DNA of 50,844 nucleotides from Carboxylicivirga fragile (GTDB taxonomy: Bacteria > Bacteroidota > Bacteroidia > Bacteroidales > Marinilabiliaceae), in the NCBI GenBank assembly GCA_025499625.1, contig JAFMVD010000044.1, forward strand, positions 1 through 50,844. The letters are read 5' to 3'. A program made the position numbers and the translations under genes. Positions 24,728-33,342 of the stretch are shown piece after piece (position 1 is the stretch's first letter; every line of letters begins with the position of its first letter). The notes under the pieces were generated by a model, which worked only from the letters and a program-made list of their open reading frames with translations, did no database searches and was not told where the DNA came from.

Positions 24728-25972
24728 ATGAAGTTTGAAGAGTTTGGCATCAATGCCAAGATACTGCGTAGCATTGACGAATTAGGCTATAAACGCCCAA
24801 CAGATATTCAATTCAAAGCCATTCCTCCCATTCTAAAAGGTGAGGATGTGTTGGCCATTGCCCAAACCGGAACAGGAAAATCTGCCGCATTTGTGATACC
24901 AGTTTTACACATGCTTCAGAAAAAAAAGAGAAGTCATGCCGATGGTGTTCGTTGCATAGTAATGGTACCAACCCACGAATTGGCTATTCAAATAACCGAT
25001 GTATTCAAACAAATAGGAAAACATACTTCGCTGAAATTCACAGCAATATATGGAGGGACAGAGCAAGACACTCAGATTGAACAGTTAAAAAAAGGTACGG
25101 ATGTATTAATTGCAACTCCAGGTCGTGTTTTTGATTTTGTGAATCAGGGACATTTGAAAATATACAATGCTGAAATGCTGATATTAGATGAAGCGGATCA
25201 TATGTTAGCTTTAGGTTTCATCAAGGACATTGAAGATTTAATTAAATATCTGCCTAAACAGCGACAAACCTTATTCTTTTCAGCAACCATTGATGCAAAA
25301 ATAAAGAAGTTGGCCTATTCATTGGTTCGTCGCCCCATACGCATTCAAATTTCGCCAAAGAATCCTGTTGCTAAAAACATAGAACATTCGCTGGCGTTTA
25401 TAAAAATGGATGATAAACGCTTCTTTTTAGAACGCGTTGTAAATTCTCATCCCGAAAATAAAATATTAGTATTTGTACGTACCAAGGTAAGAGCCGAAAG
25501 AGTAAAGAAGGCCATGGAGCGCGTAGATATTGAAAGCGTAACCATTCATAGTGATAAGAGCCAGAAAGAAAGAAGCGAGGCAATGGAGAGCTTTAAAAGT
25601 GGTAAAATAAAGGTATTAATTGCTACAGATGTAAGCGCCCGCGGAATTGACATCCCTAATGTTGAATACGTTGTTAATTACGATATACCTGAGGTTCCTG
25701 AAAACTATGTGCATAGGGTTGGACGAACAGGGCGTGCCAAAAATAAAGGCTACGCAATTTCATTTTGCAGCGATGAAGAAAAGGAGCTACTTACACAAAT
25801 TGAAACTTATGTGGGAGGCAGCATTGATGTCGTAGATTTAGGTTCAGATGACTACGCCGACACCATTGACTTTTCGAGCGAAACAAGCACGGATTGGAAA
25901 AATCTAATGAAGGAAGCCGAGCAAAATGAGCAAAACTTCAAACCAAAGAAGAAGAAAAAGAAGAAAAAATAA
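24728..25972 (+). CDS. DEAD-box RNA helicase, RhlE/DeaD-like
   Basis: A 414-residue ATP-dependent RNA helicase. The Q motif region is FGINAKILRSIDELGYKRPT, motif I AQTGTGKS (45-52), motif II DEAD (154-157), motif III SAT (185-187), then ATDVSARGIDIP and HRVGRTGRA near the end of the second RecA domain. Motif Ia reads PTHELA (81-86) where almost all relatives have PTRELA, an unusual swap. The C-terminus is a short lysine tract (PKKKKKKKK), a typical RNA-contacting tail, much shorter than in DeaD. Likely role is RNA remodelling in ribosome assembly or mRNA decay. It is convergent with the DUF4834 gene, 15 bp apart. Confidence 0.93.
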   Translation: MKFEEFGINAKILRSIDELGYKRPTDIQFKAIPPILKGEDVLAIAQTGTGKSAAFVIPVLHMLQKKKRSHADGVRCIVMVPTHELAIQITDVFKQIGKHTSLKFTAIYGGTEQDTQIEQLKKGTDVLIATPGRVFDFVNQGHLKIYNAEMLILDEADHMLALGFIKDIEDLIKYLPKQRQTLFFSATIDAKIKKLAYSLVRRPIRIQISPKNPVAKNIEHSLAFIKMDDKRFFLERVVNSHPENKILVFVRTKVRAERVKKAMERVDIESVTIHSDKSQKERSEAMESFKSGKIKVLIATDVSARGIDIPNVEYVVNYDIPEVPENYVHRVGRTGRAKNKGYAISFCSDEEKELLTQIETYVGGSIDVVDLGSDDYADTIDFSSETSTDWKNLMKEAEQNEQNFKPKKKKKKKK

Positions 25973-25987
25973 TAATCTGGCTGCGTC

Positions 25988-26242
25988 TTACTTTAGCTCT
26001 TCAAAATCAACATATTCACCATCATTTAAATCAGCTTTGTTACTCGGGGTTGATTCTTGTTGAGTACGCTTAATCGTTACCTTACCCTCTTCTTGTTTTG
26101 CCTTTTCTTTAAAGTTAGCACTTGCATTTTGCTGTTTTTGTTGCATCCGTTCAACACCCTTTTTTAATAACAGGGGCAGTACATAATGCCTTATTAGCTT
26201 GGATATAAGGTAGAAACCGACAAGGAATAATATGATTCTCAT
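25988..26242 (-). CDS. DUF4834 family small membrane protein
   Basis: An 84-residue protein with one N-terminal membrane segment (ILFLVGFYLISKLIRHYVLP), a glutamine- and lysine-rich middle, and the ending GEYVDFEELK. The close match of this terminal motif with the usual family ending GEYVDYEEV supports DUF4834, a family confined to Bacteroidota. Function unknown. The gene is single, convergent with the helicase gene, and has a likely promoter box 16 bp upstream. Confidence 0.85.
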   Translation of the reverse strand: MRIILFLVGFYLISKLIRHYVLPLLLKKGVERMQQKQQNASANFKEKAKQEEGKVTIKRTQQESTPSNKADLNDGEYVDFEELK

Positions 26243-26257
26243 GAAATTTATTTTTTA

Positions 26258-26265
26258 CAAATATA
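26258..26265 (-). promoter_or_regulatory. -7 box for the DUF4834 gene
   Basis: On the minus strand TATATTTG fits TAnnTTTG and ends 15 bases before the DUF4834 ATG. A -33 element is not evident. Confidence 0.4.
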
Positions 26266-26373
26266 GAATATACCACTCGTAATTTGAAATGAGCTCTTAA
26301 ATTTGCATTTACACAAGTGCATATTATTCTCGTTTAAAATCAAAATGGTAGTATTTGCTACTCAATAACCGTG

Positions 26374-26565
26374 CTAAAACTGCATCACCATCGAAACACT
26401 TGCGTGTTGGTCAGATACAGACGGAATGGCAGTCCAACTGCGCTTCTTTTTGTCATTTCGGCGGTCGTGTTGCCAGTATACTAGGCAGTTTTCATTATTA
26501 AAACTGAGCTCAGTGCTAATAATAATTGTTTCAAAAACCTCAGTCCTATTACCCGAATTAACTTT
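26374..26565 (-). pseudogene. possible remnant of a beta-barrel gene (C-terminal end)
   Basis: The 408-bp gap 26243-26650 holds a 63-codon open frame on the minus strand with no start codon. It reads VFETIIISTELSFNNENCLV then YWQHDRRNDKKKRSWTAIPS and ends in ASVSMVMQF before TAG. The alternating final residues and terminal Phe are typical of outer-membrane barrel ends. The stretch is more GC-rich than the flanks. A stop codon precedes the frame directly, so if real it is a decayed fragment. The antisense frame is also open, which lowers confidence. Small dyads (26486-26506 and 26504-26513) lie within it; nothing else is seen in the gap besides the terminator and promoter box listed separately. 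Confidence 0.35.
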
Positions 26566-26597
26566 TCAATAACCACAAGTGTAAGAAATAAAAGTCA

Positions 26598-26633
26598 AAA
26601 AGCCTGTTGTACAAAGATGTACAACAGGCTTTT
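26598..26633 (-). terminator. strong intrinsic terminator of the protease operon
   Basis: A 16-bp perfect stem: AAAAGCCTGTTGTACA on the left and its complement ending GGCTTT on the right, arms about 26598-26613 and 26618-26633, loop AAGA. On the minus strand it is followed by a T-run and lies just past the S41 protease stop at 26651. Confidence 0.92.
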
Positions 26634-26650
26634 GTATCGATTATTTTAAT

Positions 26651-28255
26651 CTATAGTTTTTTAGCCTCTTCTAATGCTTTCTGAAAGGTGTCATCAATTT
26701 CGTGAATGATTGGATAAAAACCCTCATTATCTATTAAATTTCGAGCCACATAAGCCTTTAGTTCTGTATCGATTATTTCCTTTGATTGCTCATACTGTTG
26801 CTTGTCAAATTTAACCCCTTTATCCTTTGCATAAAGCAAAAAGTCAGCAACTACATTCTTGGCATCCAAATACTCTTTAATGGCATTCGCCGTGCGCAAA
26901 TTCTCTAATTCTTTTCGATTGTCATCGGCATATTTAAGCGCGAATCGATAAATAATACCATTCCTTCTTAAGTCAACAAAGTAATCTGTTATCATAGAAG
27001 TATCGCGAGGTACGAAGACATCAGGCATGATGCCTCCGCCACCATACACAATCTTTCCCGATTTGGTTTTATATTGCAGCGATTCATCAAAGTGAACACT
27101 GTCCTGATTAAAGAACTCACCTTGCTCAAATCGGTTATAAATATCGTGGTAATAATCTTCAACCCCATTTTCGTATGGTTTTTGAATACATCTGCCGCTT
27201 GGTGTGTAATAACGCGCAACCGTTAAACGTAAAGCTGAACCATCTGGTAATGGAATCTGCTGCTGCACCAATCCTTTACCAAAAGAACGACGCCCAACCA
27301 CTACTCCGCGATCATTATCTTGTATGGCTCCAGCGAATATTTCACTAGCCGAAGCTGAAAATTCATCAACCAAAACAACAACTTTTGTATCCTGACAAGT
27401 ACCAGATCCATTTGAATACACATCCTGACGAGCTTGTGCTTTACCCTCAGTATATACAATTAATTCCTTCGCTGCCAAAAACTCATTACATAAGGCAATT
27501 GCCACATCCAACAAACCTCCCGAATTACCTCTAAAATCAATAATTACTTGCTGGCAATTATTAGCTTTTAACTTAGCCAAAGCCGTTAAAAATTCCTGAT
27601 AGGTTGTTTGAGCAAAGCGATCAACTTTAATGTATCCCGTTTCGTCATCCACCATATAGCCTACATCAACACTGTAAATAGGAATAATACCTCGGGTAAT
27701 AGTAAAATCAGCAACCTCCAACGACGGACGACGAATAACACCCACTTTAACTTGTGTGCCCATTTCGCCACGCAGCTTCTTCATTACATCATTGGTATCA
27801 ATATTCTTACCCGCAATAATTGAATCATCAACCATAACAATTCTATCGCCGGGCAATAAACCAACTTCCTCAGATGGTCCTCCCGGAATAACATTGATTA
27901 CCAGAACAGTATCCTCTTGCATACTAAACTGAACCCCAATGCCGCCAAAATTACCTTGTAACTCTTCGTTAACCTTATTTAAATCCTTGGCAGGAATATA
28001 TACCGTATGTGGATCAAGTTTCTTCAATATCTCAGGAATAATGGCTTCCTCTATTTCTTCTCGATTTACCGTATCAACATATTCCTCAACAATATGATCC
28101 ATCAAAGCATCCAACTTATTGGTTTGAGGATAAATCATAAGTGGATTACCACTGCCCGAATGAGCTGGCATAAAATTACGTCCGATAAAAATTCCTAACA
28201 CTACCAATAGCGCAAACACTACAGGCATTAATATTTGGTTTTTAGTATTCTTCAT
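26651..28255 (-). CDS. S41 family C-terminal processing protease (Ctp)
   Basis: A 534-residue protease of the CtpA/Prc type anchored by an N-terminal membrane segment (MPVVFALLVVLGIFIG). A PDZ domain (about 95-185, GGIGVQFSMQEDTVLVINVI then LPGDRIVMVDD) precedes the S41 catalytic core. The dyad is intact: Ser302 in EFSASASEIFAGAIQD and Lys327 in SFGKGLVQQ, 25 residues apart as in known Ctps. It would trim or degrade exported proteins in the periplasm. The dCMP deaminase gene lies 10 bp upstream on the same strand and forms an operon with it; a strong terminator follows. Confidence 0.95.
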   Translation of the reverse strand: MKNTKNQILMPVVFALLVVLGIFIGRNFMPAHSGSGNPLMIYPQTNKLDALMDHIVEEYVDTVNREEIEEAIIPEILKKLDPHTVYIPAKDLNKVNEELQGNFGGIGVQFSMQEDTVLVINVIPGGPSEEVGLLPGDRIVMVDDSIIAGKNIDTNDVMKKLRGEMGTQVKVGVIRRPSLEVADFTITRGIIPIYSVDVGYMVDDETGYIKVDRFAQTTYQEFLTALAKLKANNCQQVIIDFRGNSGGLLDVAIALCNEFLAAKELIVYTEGKAQARQDVYSNGSGTCQDTKVVVLVDEFSASASEIFAGAIQDNDRGVVVGRRSFGKGLVQQQIPLPDGSALRLTVARYYTPSGRCIQKPYENGVEDYYHDIYNRFEQGEFFNQDSVHFDESLQYKTKSGKIVYGGGGIMPDVFVPRDTSMITDYFVDLRRNGIIYRFALKYADDNRKELENLRTANAIKEYLDAKNVVADFLLYAKDKGVKFDKQQYEQSKEIIDTELKAYVARNLIDNEGFYPIIHEIDDTFQKALEEAKKL

Positions 28256-28265
28256 TCTTGAATCC

Positions 28266-28709
28266 TTATATTAATTCTTCTTCAATGTGTACTAATTCAA
28301 TGTTGGCGCGATCTAATAGTTGTATGCCATCCTCGGTATGGTACTTTTCGATAAATACAACACGCTTAATGCCTGCCTGAATAATTAACTTGGCACATTC
28401 GATACAAGGCGATGCTGTTACATACAGCGTTGCACCATCAGAACTATTATTTGATCGAGCCACTTTTGTTATTGCATTGGCCTCGGCATGTAATACGTAT
28501 GATTTCGTTTTATTCTCACAATCCTCACACTCATTTTCAAAACCCGATGGTGTGCCATTATAACCATCGCTAATAATCATTTTATTATGCACGATTAGCG
28601 CACCTACCTGGCGACGTTTACAATATGAGTTTTGAGACCAAACTCTAGCCATTGCCAGATAACGTTGGTCGAGCAGAAACTGCTTAGTATTGTCTTTTTT
28701 ACTATTCAT
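28266..28709 (-). CDS. deoxycytidylate (dCMP) deaminase family protein
   Basis: A 147-residue zinc deaminase of the ComEB/dCMP deaminase family, converting dCMP to dUMP for dTTP synthesis. Zinc ligands are His74 in LHAEANAI (with the proton-shuttling Glu76) and Cys102/Cys105 in ASPCIECAKLI. The motif GYNGTPSGFENECED (49-63) is the nucleotide-binding hallmark that separates this family from cytidine deaminases. It is upstream of the Ctp protease with a 10-bp gap, a pairing common in this phylum, though no functional link is known. Confidence 0.93.
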   Translation of the reverse strand: MNSKKDNTKQFLLDQRYLAMARVWSQNSYCKRRQVGALIVHNKMIISDGYNGTPSGFENECEDCENKTKSYVLHAEANAITKVARSNNSSDGATLYVTASPCIECAKLIIQAGIKRVVFIEKYHTEDGIQLLDRANIELVHIEEELI

Positions 28710-28734
28710 TCAACTGTTTTAAGCATGATAAGCA

Positions 28735-28742
28735 CAAATGTA
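28735..28742 (-). promoter_or_regulatory. -7 box for the deaminase/protease operon
   Basis: On the minus strand TACATTTG matches TAnnTTTG and lies 25 bases before the deaminase ATG. No good -33 element at the expected distance. Confidence 0.4.
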
Positions 28743-28776
28743 ACAAAATATGCTTGTTGACTATTTCTAGAGATGC

Positions 28777-28804
28777 TTAGATTTTAGATAATAGACATTA
28801 GATT
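28777..28804. repeat. heptanucleotide repeat, 4 degenerate units
   Basis: Blocks of seven from 28777 read TTAGATT, TTAGATA, ATAGACA, TTAGATT. Like the repeat at 4078-4140 it is 7-bp periodic and intergenic (between the deaminase promoter and the end of the M14 peptidase gene), but the unit sequence differs. Confidence 0.55.
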
Positions 28805-28919
28805 TATTTTCAGATTATCAAACATTCGCATATTATAAAAACGGAACCAATGCTTTGTAATTCAAAATAAACACCTTAGCTAACAGTAAACAATCAACTC
28901 GTGCTTTTAAAAATAGGGT

Positions 28920-30515
28920 TTACAACTTTGTGATTCGATAAACCGGATAAGGATAATACCTTGTTCCCCATTGTGCAACAATGTAACGGTCAAAAAAGTT
29001 CCATTTAAGCAAACTATCGTCTGATTGTGCCTCAAGAAGATAGGCTGCAAGATTAGCTAATCTCTGATTCATTGGAACATAAATGCTGCCCTTCTTAAAG
29101 GTTTTGGTCTTACTTTCAAAAGCACCCTCAATTACATTGGTGTAATGCCCTTGATTCAAACGCTTTGATGGACTAAGTTCACTAAACACAAATTCCTCCA
29201 CCTCAAAACTTTGCTCTTCTTCTAGAAAAGAATAGGTAATACCATGCAAATCAAGAAGTACTTTTACTTCATCAATATTAGTTGAAAACACATAAGCTTG
29301 AGGAAAACTAATACTCTCTTCAGCAAAATAATCGGCAATGTACGGAACGGTCACTTTTATCTTACGATCTGTTTTACGGTATCTTTTCCATCCATTTTCG
29401 GTATGTGTGTATTCCGCCTCAAAAGCTAAAATAGTTACTGGTTCTGGTGTTGGTTTACCTTCGTATTTAATGGCAAACGAATCCGCAGGTAAGGCTTGAG
29501 TACTTCGATTGATTGTTTTTTCATCTACTTGTGCCAATAGGGTTTTAATTTCATTCTTATTATCTGCAGCGTAATCTAAAACAGACCACATGAGGTTGTA
29601 ACAACCCACGACACGAGATTTATAATCTGCATATACGTAATTCTCATTTAAAATAGCCAAGCGATTACGTACACCAATGTAATTAACCATGTATCGCGGT
29701 TCGGCAGCGTAAGATATCCAACCCTTCTCAGGATTCAAGCGATCAATAAATTCGCCATAGAAACAATTAAGTGTATTGTATTCATCCGACATTTGATTGT
29801 GCACCCAAGGCATCATCTTATCACGCATATAATTTATCAGCTGCCTATCACCATTAGGATTCATAATCCAAGTAAAAGTAATGGGCTCTTCGTGGTACGA
29901 ACCATTTGTGGTGTGGCAATCAAGCGTAATGGCAGGATCCCATTTATTAAGGATGTTTTTTATAACACCTTGCATTTCGGGTGACTCCAACTTCAATGCA
30001 TCTCTATTTAAATCCAGATTCTGCCCGTTATATCTAATCCCAACCGAAGCAGGCCCATTTTGATGCGTTCGATTCTTCGTACTCATCTTCTCATTGCCAT
30101 CGGCATTAAGGTTAGGGCAAATTAAAACAACAACATCTTTCAAATAATCCTTTTTAGCGTCGCTAATTAAATCGCGTGCTAACATTAGCGCCGCTTCTTT
30201 TCCCTCCACTTCGCCAGCATGAATATTGGCTTGGATGTAAACAACAATTCGTTCATCGTTCTTCAAATCGGCAATCGACTTTGGCATTGGATTAGCAACA
30301 ATCATCATCGGAACCTTACGTCCTTCAACAGTTGTTGCAATATTTTCTACTCTAATAAGATTCGAACCATTATCCAAATATTCAACAGCTTGAATCACCT
30401 CATCGTAATTAGCCGTTCGGGTAAAATCAGATGATTCGGCTACGCTTAGCATTTTATTCTGGCTCCAACTGATATGCCCAAGCATAAGTATTGAAGCGAT
30501 AAATAGATATCTCAT
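28920..30515 (-). CDS. M14 family zinc carboxypeptidase, secreted
   Basis: A 531-residue exported metallocarboxypeptidase-like protein. After a signal peptide (RYLFIASILMLGHISWSQ) comes an M14 domain: zinc ligands His99 and Glu102 in NIHAGEVEGKEAAL, and His201 in TLDCHTTNGSYHEE; the substrate-binding region RTHQNGPASVG, and NLDLNRDALKLESPE (166-180), are also typical. The C-terminal 200 residues form a further domain of unknown type that ends without a sorting signal. The protein probably trims peptides in the periplasm. It is a single gene divergent from the DMT transporter; no promoter box was found upstream. Confidence 0.9.
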   Translation of the reverse strand: MRYLFIASILMLGHISWSQNKMLSVAESSDFTRTANYDEVIQAVEYLDNGSNLIRVENIATTVEGRKVPMMIVANPMPKSIADLKNDERIVVYIQANIHAGEVEGKEAALMLARDLISDAKKDYLKDVVVLICPNLNADGNEKMSTKNRTHQNGPASVGIRYNGQNLDLNRDALKLESPEMQGVIKNILNKWDPAITLDCHTTNGSYHEEPITFTWIMNPNGDRQLINYMRDKMMPWVHNQMSDEYNTLNCFYGEFIDRLNPEKGWISYAAEPRYMVNYIGVRNRLAILNENYVYADYKSRVVGCYNLMWSVLDYAADNKNEIKTLLAQVDEKTINRSTQALPADSFAIKYEGKPTPEPVTILAFEAEYTHTENGWKRYRKTDRKIKVTVPYIADYFAEESISFPQAYVFSTNIDEVKVLLDLHGITYSFLEEEQSFEVEEFVFSELSPSKRLNQGHYTNVIEGAFESKTKTFKKGSIYVPMNQRLANLAAYLLEAQSDDSLLKWNFFDRYIVAQWGTRYYPYPVYRITKL

Positions 30516-30605
30516 TTAAATGGGTTTTGAGTATTATGACCTAAATATAGCCAAATAGCATGGTTGACAAAACCTGAATGTGCTTAAATTAAAACATGTG
30601 GGCAT

Positions 30606-30635
30606 TTTGCAAAACAGGACTATGTGCTACCTTTG
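30606..30635 (+). promoter_or_regulatory. complete promoter giving a near-leaderless transcript
   Basis: TTTG (30606-30609), an 18-bp spacer and TACCTTTG (30628-30635) match the Bacteroidota vegetative promoter. Only four bases (CGCC) separate the -7 box from the ATG at 30640, so transcription should start at or within a few bases of the start codon. This also fixes the start of the gene: the longer frame from 30580 would begin upstream of the promoter. Confidence 0.75.
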
Positions 30636-30639
30636 CGCC

Positions 30640-31530
30640 ATGTCAGAAAAAGTGAAAGTATTTTTAAGCCTACTGTTGTCGATGATATGCTGGGCTTTCT
30701 CATTTGTGTGGATCAAACAGGCATTTGAATCATTCAATCCACTTACAATTGTCGTATTACGCCTGACCTTGAGCGCCGTCTTACTTTTTGTAATTCTTAC
30801 GCTTATGAAGAAGCTTAAAAGGCTTCATTTAAAAGATTTCAAATGGTTTGTTTTATTGGCTTTCTTCGAACCATTTTTATATTTCATGGGCGAGAGTTTT
30901 GGTTTGCAAGTGGTCTCCTCAACCGTTGGTGCAGTAATTGTTTCAACCATACCATTATTTTCTCCAATTACCGATCGCTTGTTTTTTAAGAGTAGAATTA
31001 GCGCAATGAATATTGCTGGTATTGTCATTTCTTTTGCCGGTGTACTTTTTATTATTTTCGAAGATGGCTTTAATTTAACGGCTCCGCTTTACGGCATTTT
31101 GCTAGTCTTTTTGGCAGTATTTGCAGCTTTAGGCTATTCAGTAGTTTTAAAGAAAATACCAAAATCATACAATGCTGTTAGTATCATCACCTATCAAAAT
31201 ATGATCGGCATTTTCTTTTTCCTTCCTTTATTTTTTACCTATGAATGGGAGCATTTTATATCAACTACAATTACAAGCACTTCCATTTGGGCAGTGGTAC
31301 AATTAGCCATATTTGCATCATCACTTGCCTTTATATTTTTTACTTATGGTATGCGTATCATTGGTATTACCAAAGCCAATGTTTTTGTTAATCTCATACC
31401 TGTGTTTACCGCCATATTTGCTTATTTTATTCTGGGCGAATTATTAAACGTTCAAAAGATTGTGGGAATTATTATTGTTGTGGGAGGTGTTTTTATCTCG
31501 CAATTAAAAATTAGAAAGAATGGTGTTTGA
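30640..31530 (+). CDS. DMT family (EamA) transporter
   Basis: A 296-residue inner-membrane exporter of the drug/metabolite transporter superfamily with ten predicted membrane helices in two EamA repeats (for example LSLLLSMICWAFSFVWIKQA, then in the second half IWAVVQLAIFASSLAFIFFT and ANVFVNLIPVFTAIFAYFIL). The P-V-F-T motif and the final short basic tail are family features. Substrates of relatives are amino acids, nucleosides or unknown metabolites; nothing here narrows it. The start at 30640 is set by the promoter. The next gene overlaps its end by 11 bp, so both are on one transcript. Confidence 0.92.
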   Translation: MSEKVKVFLSLLLSMICWAFSFVWIKQAFESFNPLTIVVLRLTLSAVLLFVILTLMKKLKRLHLKDFKWFVLLAFFEPFLYFMGESFGLQVVSSTVGAVIVSTIPLFSPITDRLFFKSRISAMNIAGIVISFAGVLFIIFEDGFNLTAPLYGILLVFLAVFAALGYSVVLKKIPKSYNAVSIITYQNMIGIFFFLPLFFTYEWEHFISTTITSTSIWAVVQLAIFASSLAFIFFTYGMRIIGITKANVFVNLIPVFTAIFAYFILGELLNVQKIVGIIIVVGGVFISQLKIRKNGV

Positions 31531-32011
31531 TCCTGACAAACTAAGAGCCGATGCACAAAATAAGGCAAAGGAAAACAAGGCTTTCTTAGCTAAGTTAAAA
31601 AAGAAAAAACCCAAGGACTTGGATGATGAAACACATGCACTGCACGAGCAAGTATTTGAATATACCGATTGTCTGGAATGTGCTAATTGTTGTAAATCAA
31701 TAAGTCCAATTGTAATCGACAGAGACATTGATCGCTTAGGCAAGCACCTGCGTATGAAACCATCGGCTGTTATTGAAGCTTATTTGCGACTGGATGAAGA
31801 TGGTGACTACGTTTTTAGAGAAAGCCCGTGTCCATTTCTGATGCCTGATAATTATTGCATGGTGTATGAATCTCGTCCAAGAGCTTGTCGTGAATATCCA
31901 CATACAGATCGCAAACGTTTTTTTCAAATAAGTAAACTCACCTACCAAAACACTTTTATCTGTCCGGCTGTTTTTGATGTAGTGGAAGGTTTAAAACCTA
32001 TATATGAATAA
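31520..32011 (+). CDS. YkgJ-type cysteine-cluster protein
   Basis: A 163-residue cytosolic protein of the YkgJ zinc- or iron-chelating family. Cysteines are at 51, 54, 57, 58 (CLECANCC), 104 (SPCPFL), 113 (YCMVYE), 123 (RPRACREYPH) and 148 (FICPAVF), the pattern expected for metal or iron-sulfur binding. The N-terminus is lysine-rich. Overlap of 11 bp with the transporter gene indicates translational coupling. The biochemical role of the family is poorly known. A second, more divergent member lies at 50316-50762. Confidence 0.88.
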   Translation: MVFDPDKLRADAQNKAKENKAFLAKLKKKKPKDLDDETHALHEQVFEYTDCLECANCCKSISPIVIDRDIDRLGKHLRMKPSAVIEAYLRLDEDGDYVFRESPCPFLMPDNYCMVYESRPRACREYPHTDRKRFFQISKLTYQNTFICPAVFDVVEGLKPIYE

Positions 32012-32067
32012 AAAACACATGAGCTTTTAACACTAAATTGATAAATTTGCCGTTCTACAAAAGGAAA

Positions 32068-33102
32068 ATGGAGAGAATGAGAATAATATTAAGCTTGCTT
32101 TTTATAGTATCACTTGGGTTAACGACTCGAGCGCAGCAGGCAGGAAACTTTACATACGAATTCTTGAATGTCACAAATTCGGCAAGAGTTGGTGCTTTGG
32201 GAGGTAATCAAGTTGGTTTGGCCGATGATGATATCAACCTCGTATTTAATAATCCAGCAAATTTATCCTCTGCTCTTAACGGACAAATCACTTTAAACTA
32301 TGTACCATATGTAAGTGATATCAATACTGCATTTGCAGCATATGCGCATCACAATGATAAAATTGGATCATTCGCACTTGGTATTCAAACCATTAATTAC
32401 GGCACTTTTGATCGGGCCGATGAAAATGGTAACCTGCAGGGTACCTTTAGTGCTGCAGAATATGCCATCCACCTAAACTACGCCAAAGTACTATCACCTA
32501 AACTACAAGCTGGTATTGCCTTGAAGCCCATCATTTCAAATTTTGAACAGTACAATTCCTTTGGACTGGCAGCCGACATAGGTGTCATGTATAAATCAAG
32601 TGATCAACTTTTCAGTGCAGGAATAACACTAAAAAACCTTGGCTCGCAAATAACCACCTATAACGATACCTACGAACCATTGCCGCGCGATTTACAAATA
32701 GGTATTGCCAAGAAATTGGCTCATGCACCTTTTCGTTTAAGCCTAACGGCTCAAGATTTATTAGATTGGAAAACAAAGTACACTGTTTATGATGGTAATG
32801 GAGATGAAGTGAGTGAGTTAAGCAATACCGATTCTAGCATTGATCAACTAATGCGCCACATGGTTATTGGCCTCGAATTTCTGCCCCATAAAAACTTCTA
32901 TGTAAATGCCGGATACAATCACCGACGAAGAAAAGAGTTGGGCATTAAAGAAAAAATGTCAACAGCTGGTTTCTCATGGGGCTTTGGATTTAAGGTGTAC
33001 AAGTTTCACTTCTCATACGGATCGGCTCGTTATCATCTGGCAGGTTCGTCAAATCACTTTAGCATTTCAACCAGCTTGAGCAACTTTAAATCGTCGAATT
33101 AA
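32068..33102 (+). CDS. porQ: type IX secretion system protein PorQ
   Basis: A 344-residue outer-membrane protein of the PorQ family, part of the type IX secretion attachment complex together with PorU, PorV and PorZ. After the signal peptide (RIILSLLFIVSLGLTTRAQQ) comes the hallmark opening GNFTYEFLNVTNSARVGALG, the barrel motif FNNPANLSSALNGQI, and near the end GFSWGFGFKVYKFHFSYGSA. Length matches the family. I start at ATG 32068; an alternative ATG at 32077 is preceded by GGAGAGA and gives a slightly shorter signal peptide. No other porin of this system is nearby, and no protein in this window carries a clear T9SS sorting domain. It follows the YkgJ gene by 56 bp. Confidence 0.93.
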   Translation: MERMRIILSLLFIVSLGLTTRAQQAGNFTYEFLNVTNSARVGALGGNQVGLADDDINLVFNNPANLSSALNGQITLNYVPYVSDINTAFAAYAHHNDKIGSFALGIQTINYGTFDRADENGNLQGTFSAAEYAIHLNYAKVLSPKLQAGIALKPIISNFEQYNSFGLAADIGVMYKSSDQLFSAGITLKNLGSQITTYNDTYEPLPRDLQIGIAKKLAHAPFRLSLTAQDLLDWKTKYTVYDGNGDEVSELSNTDSSIDQLMRHMVIGLEFLPHKNFYVNAGYNHRRRKELGIKEKMSTAGFSWGFGFKVYKFHFSYGSARYHLAGSSNHFSISTSLSNFKSSN

Positions 33103-33342
33103 TTTAACTTAATTAACAAGTAAGTTTGATTAAGCAGCATAATTACTTTAAATTAATTATCTTTACTTATACCATATCCTTTTCCCTAAACAATAATTTG
33201 TGATACATGTTACCTTACAAAGGGAGCATTGGCAATTGTATTCTTTCTATACAAATAGAATACTTTAGCTGTGTTTCTGAATAAATAAGGAATGCGCACA
33301 CCCAACATTTTATATTTCGTAAATAATAAAACAGTCATAGCC

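Noticed and set aside
26425-26570. A plus-strand coding frame in the 26.4-kb gap
   Set aside because: It is open mainly because stops are rare in this GC-richer stretch; the minus-strand frame has the more protein-like composition, and even that is uncertain.
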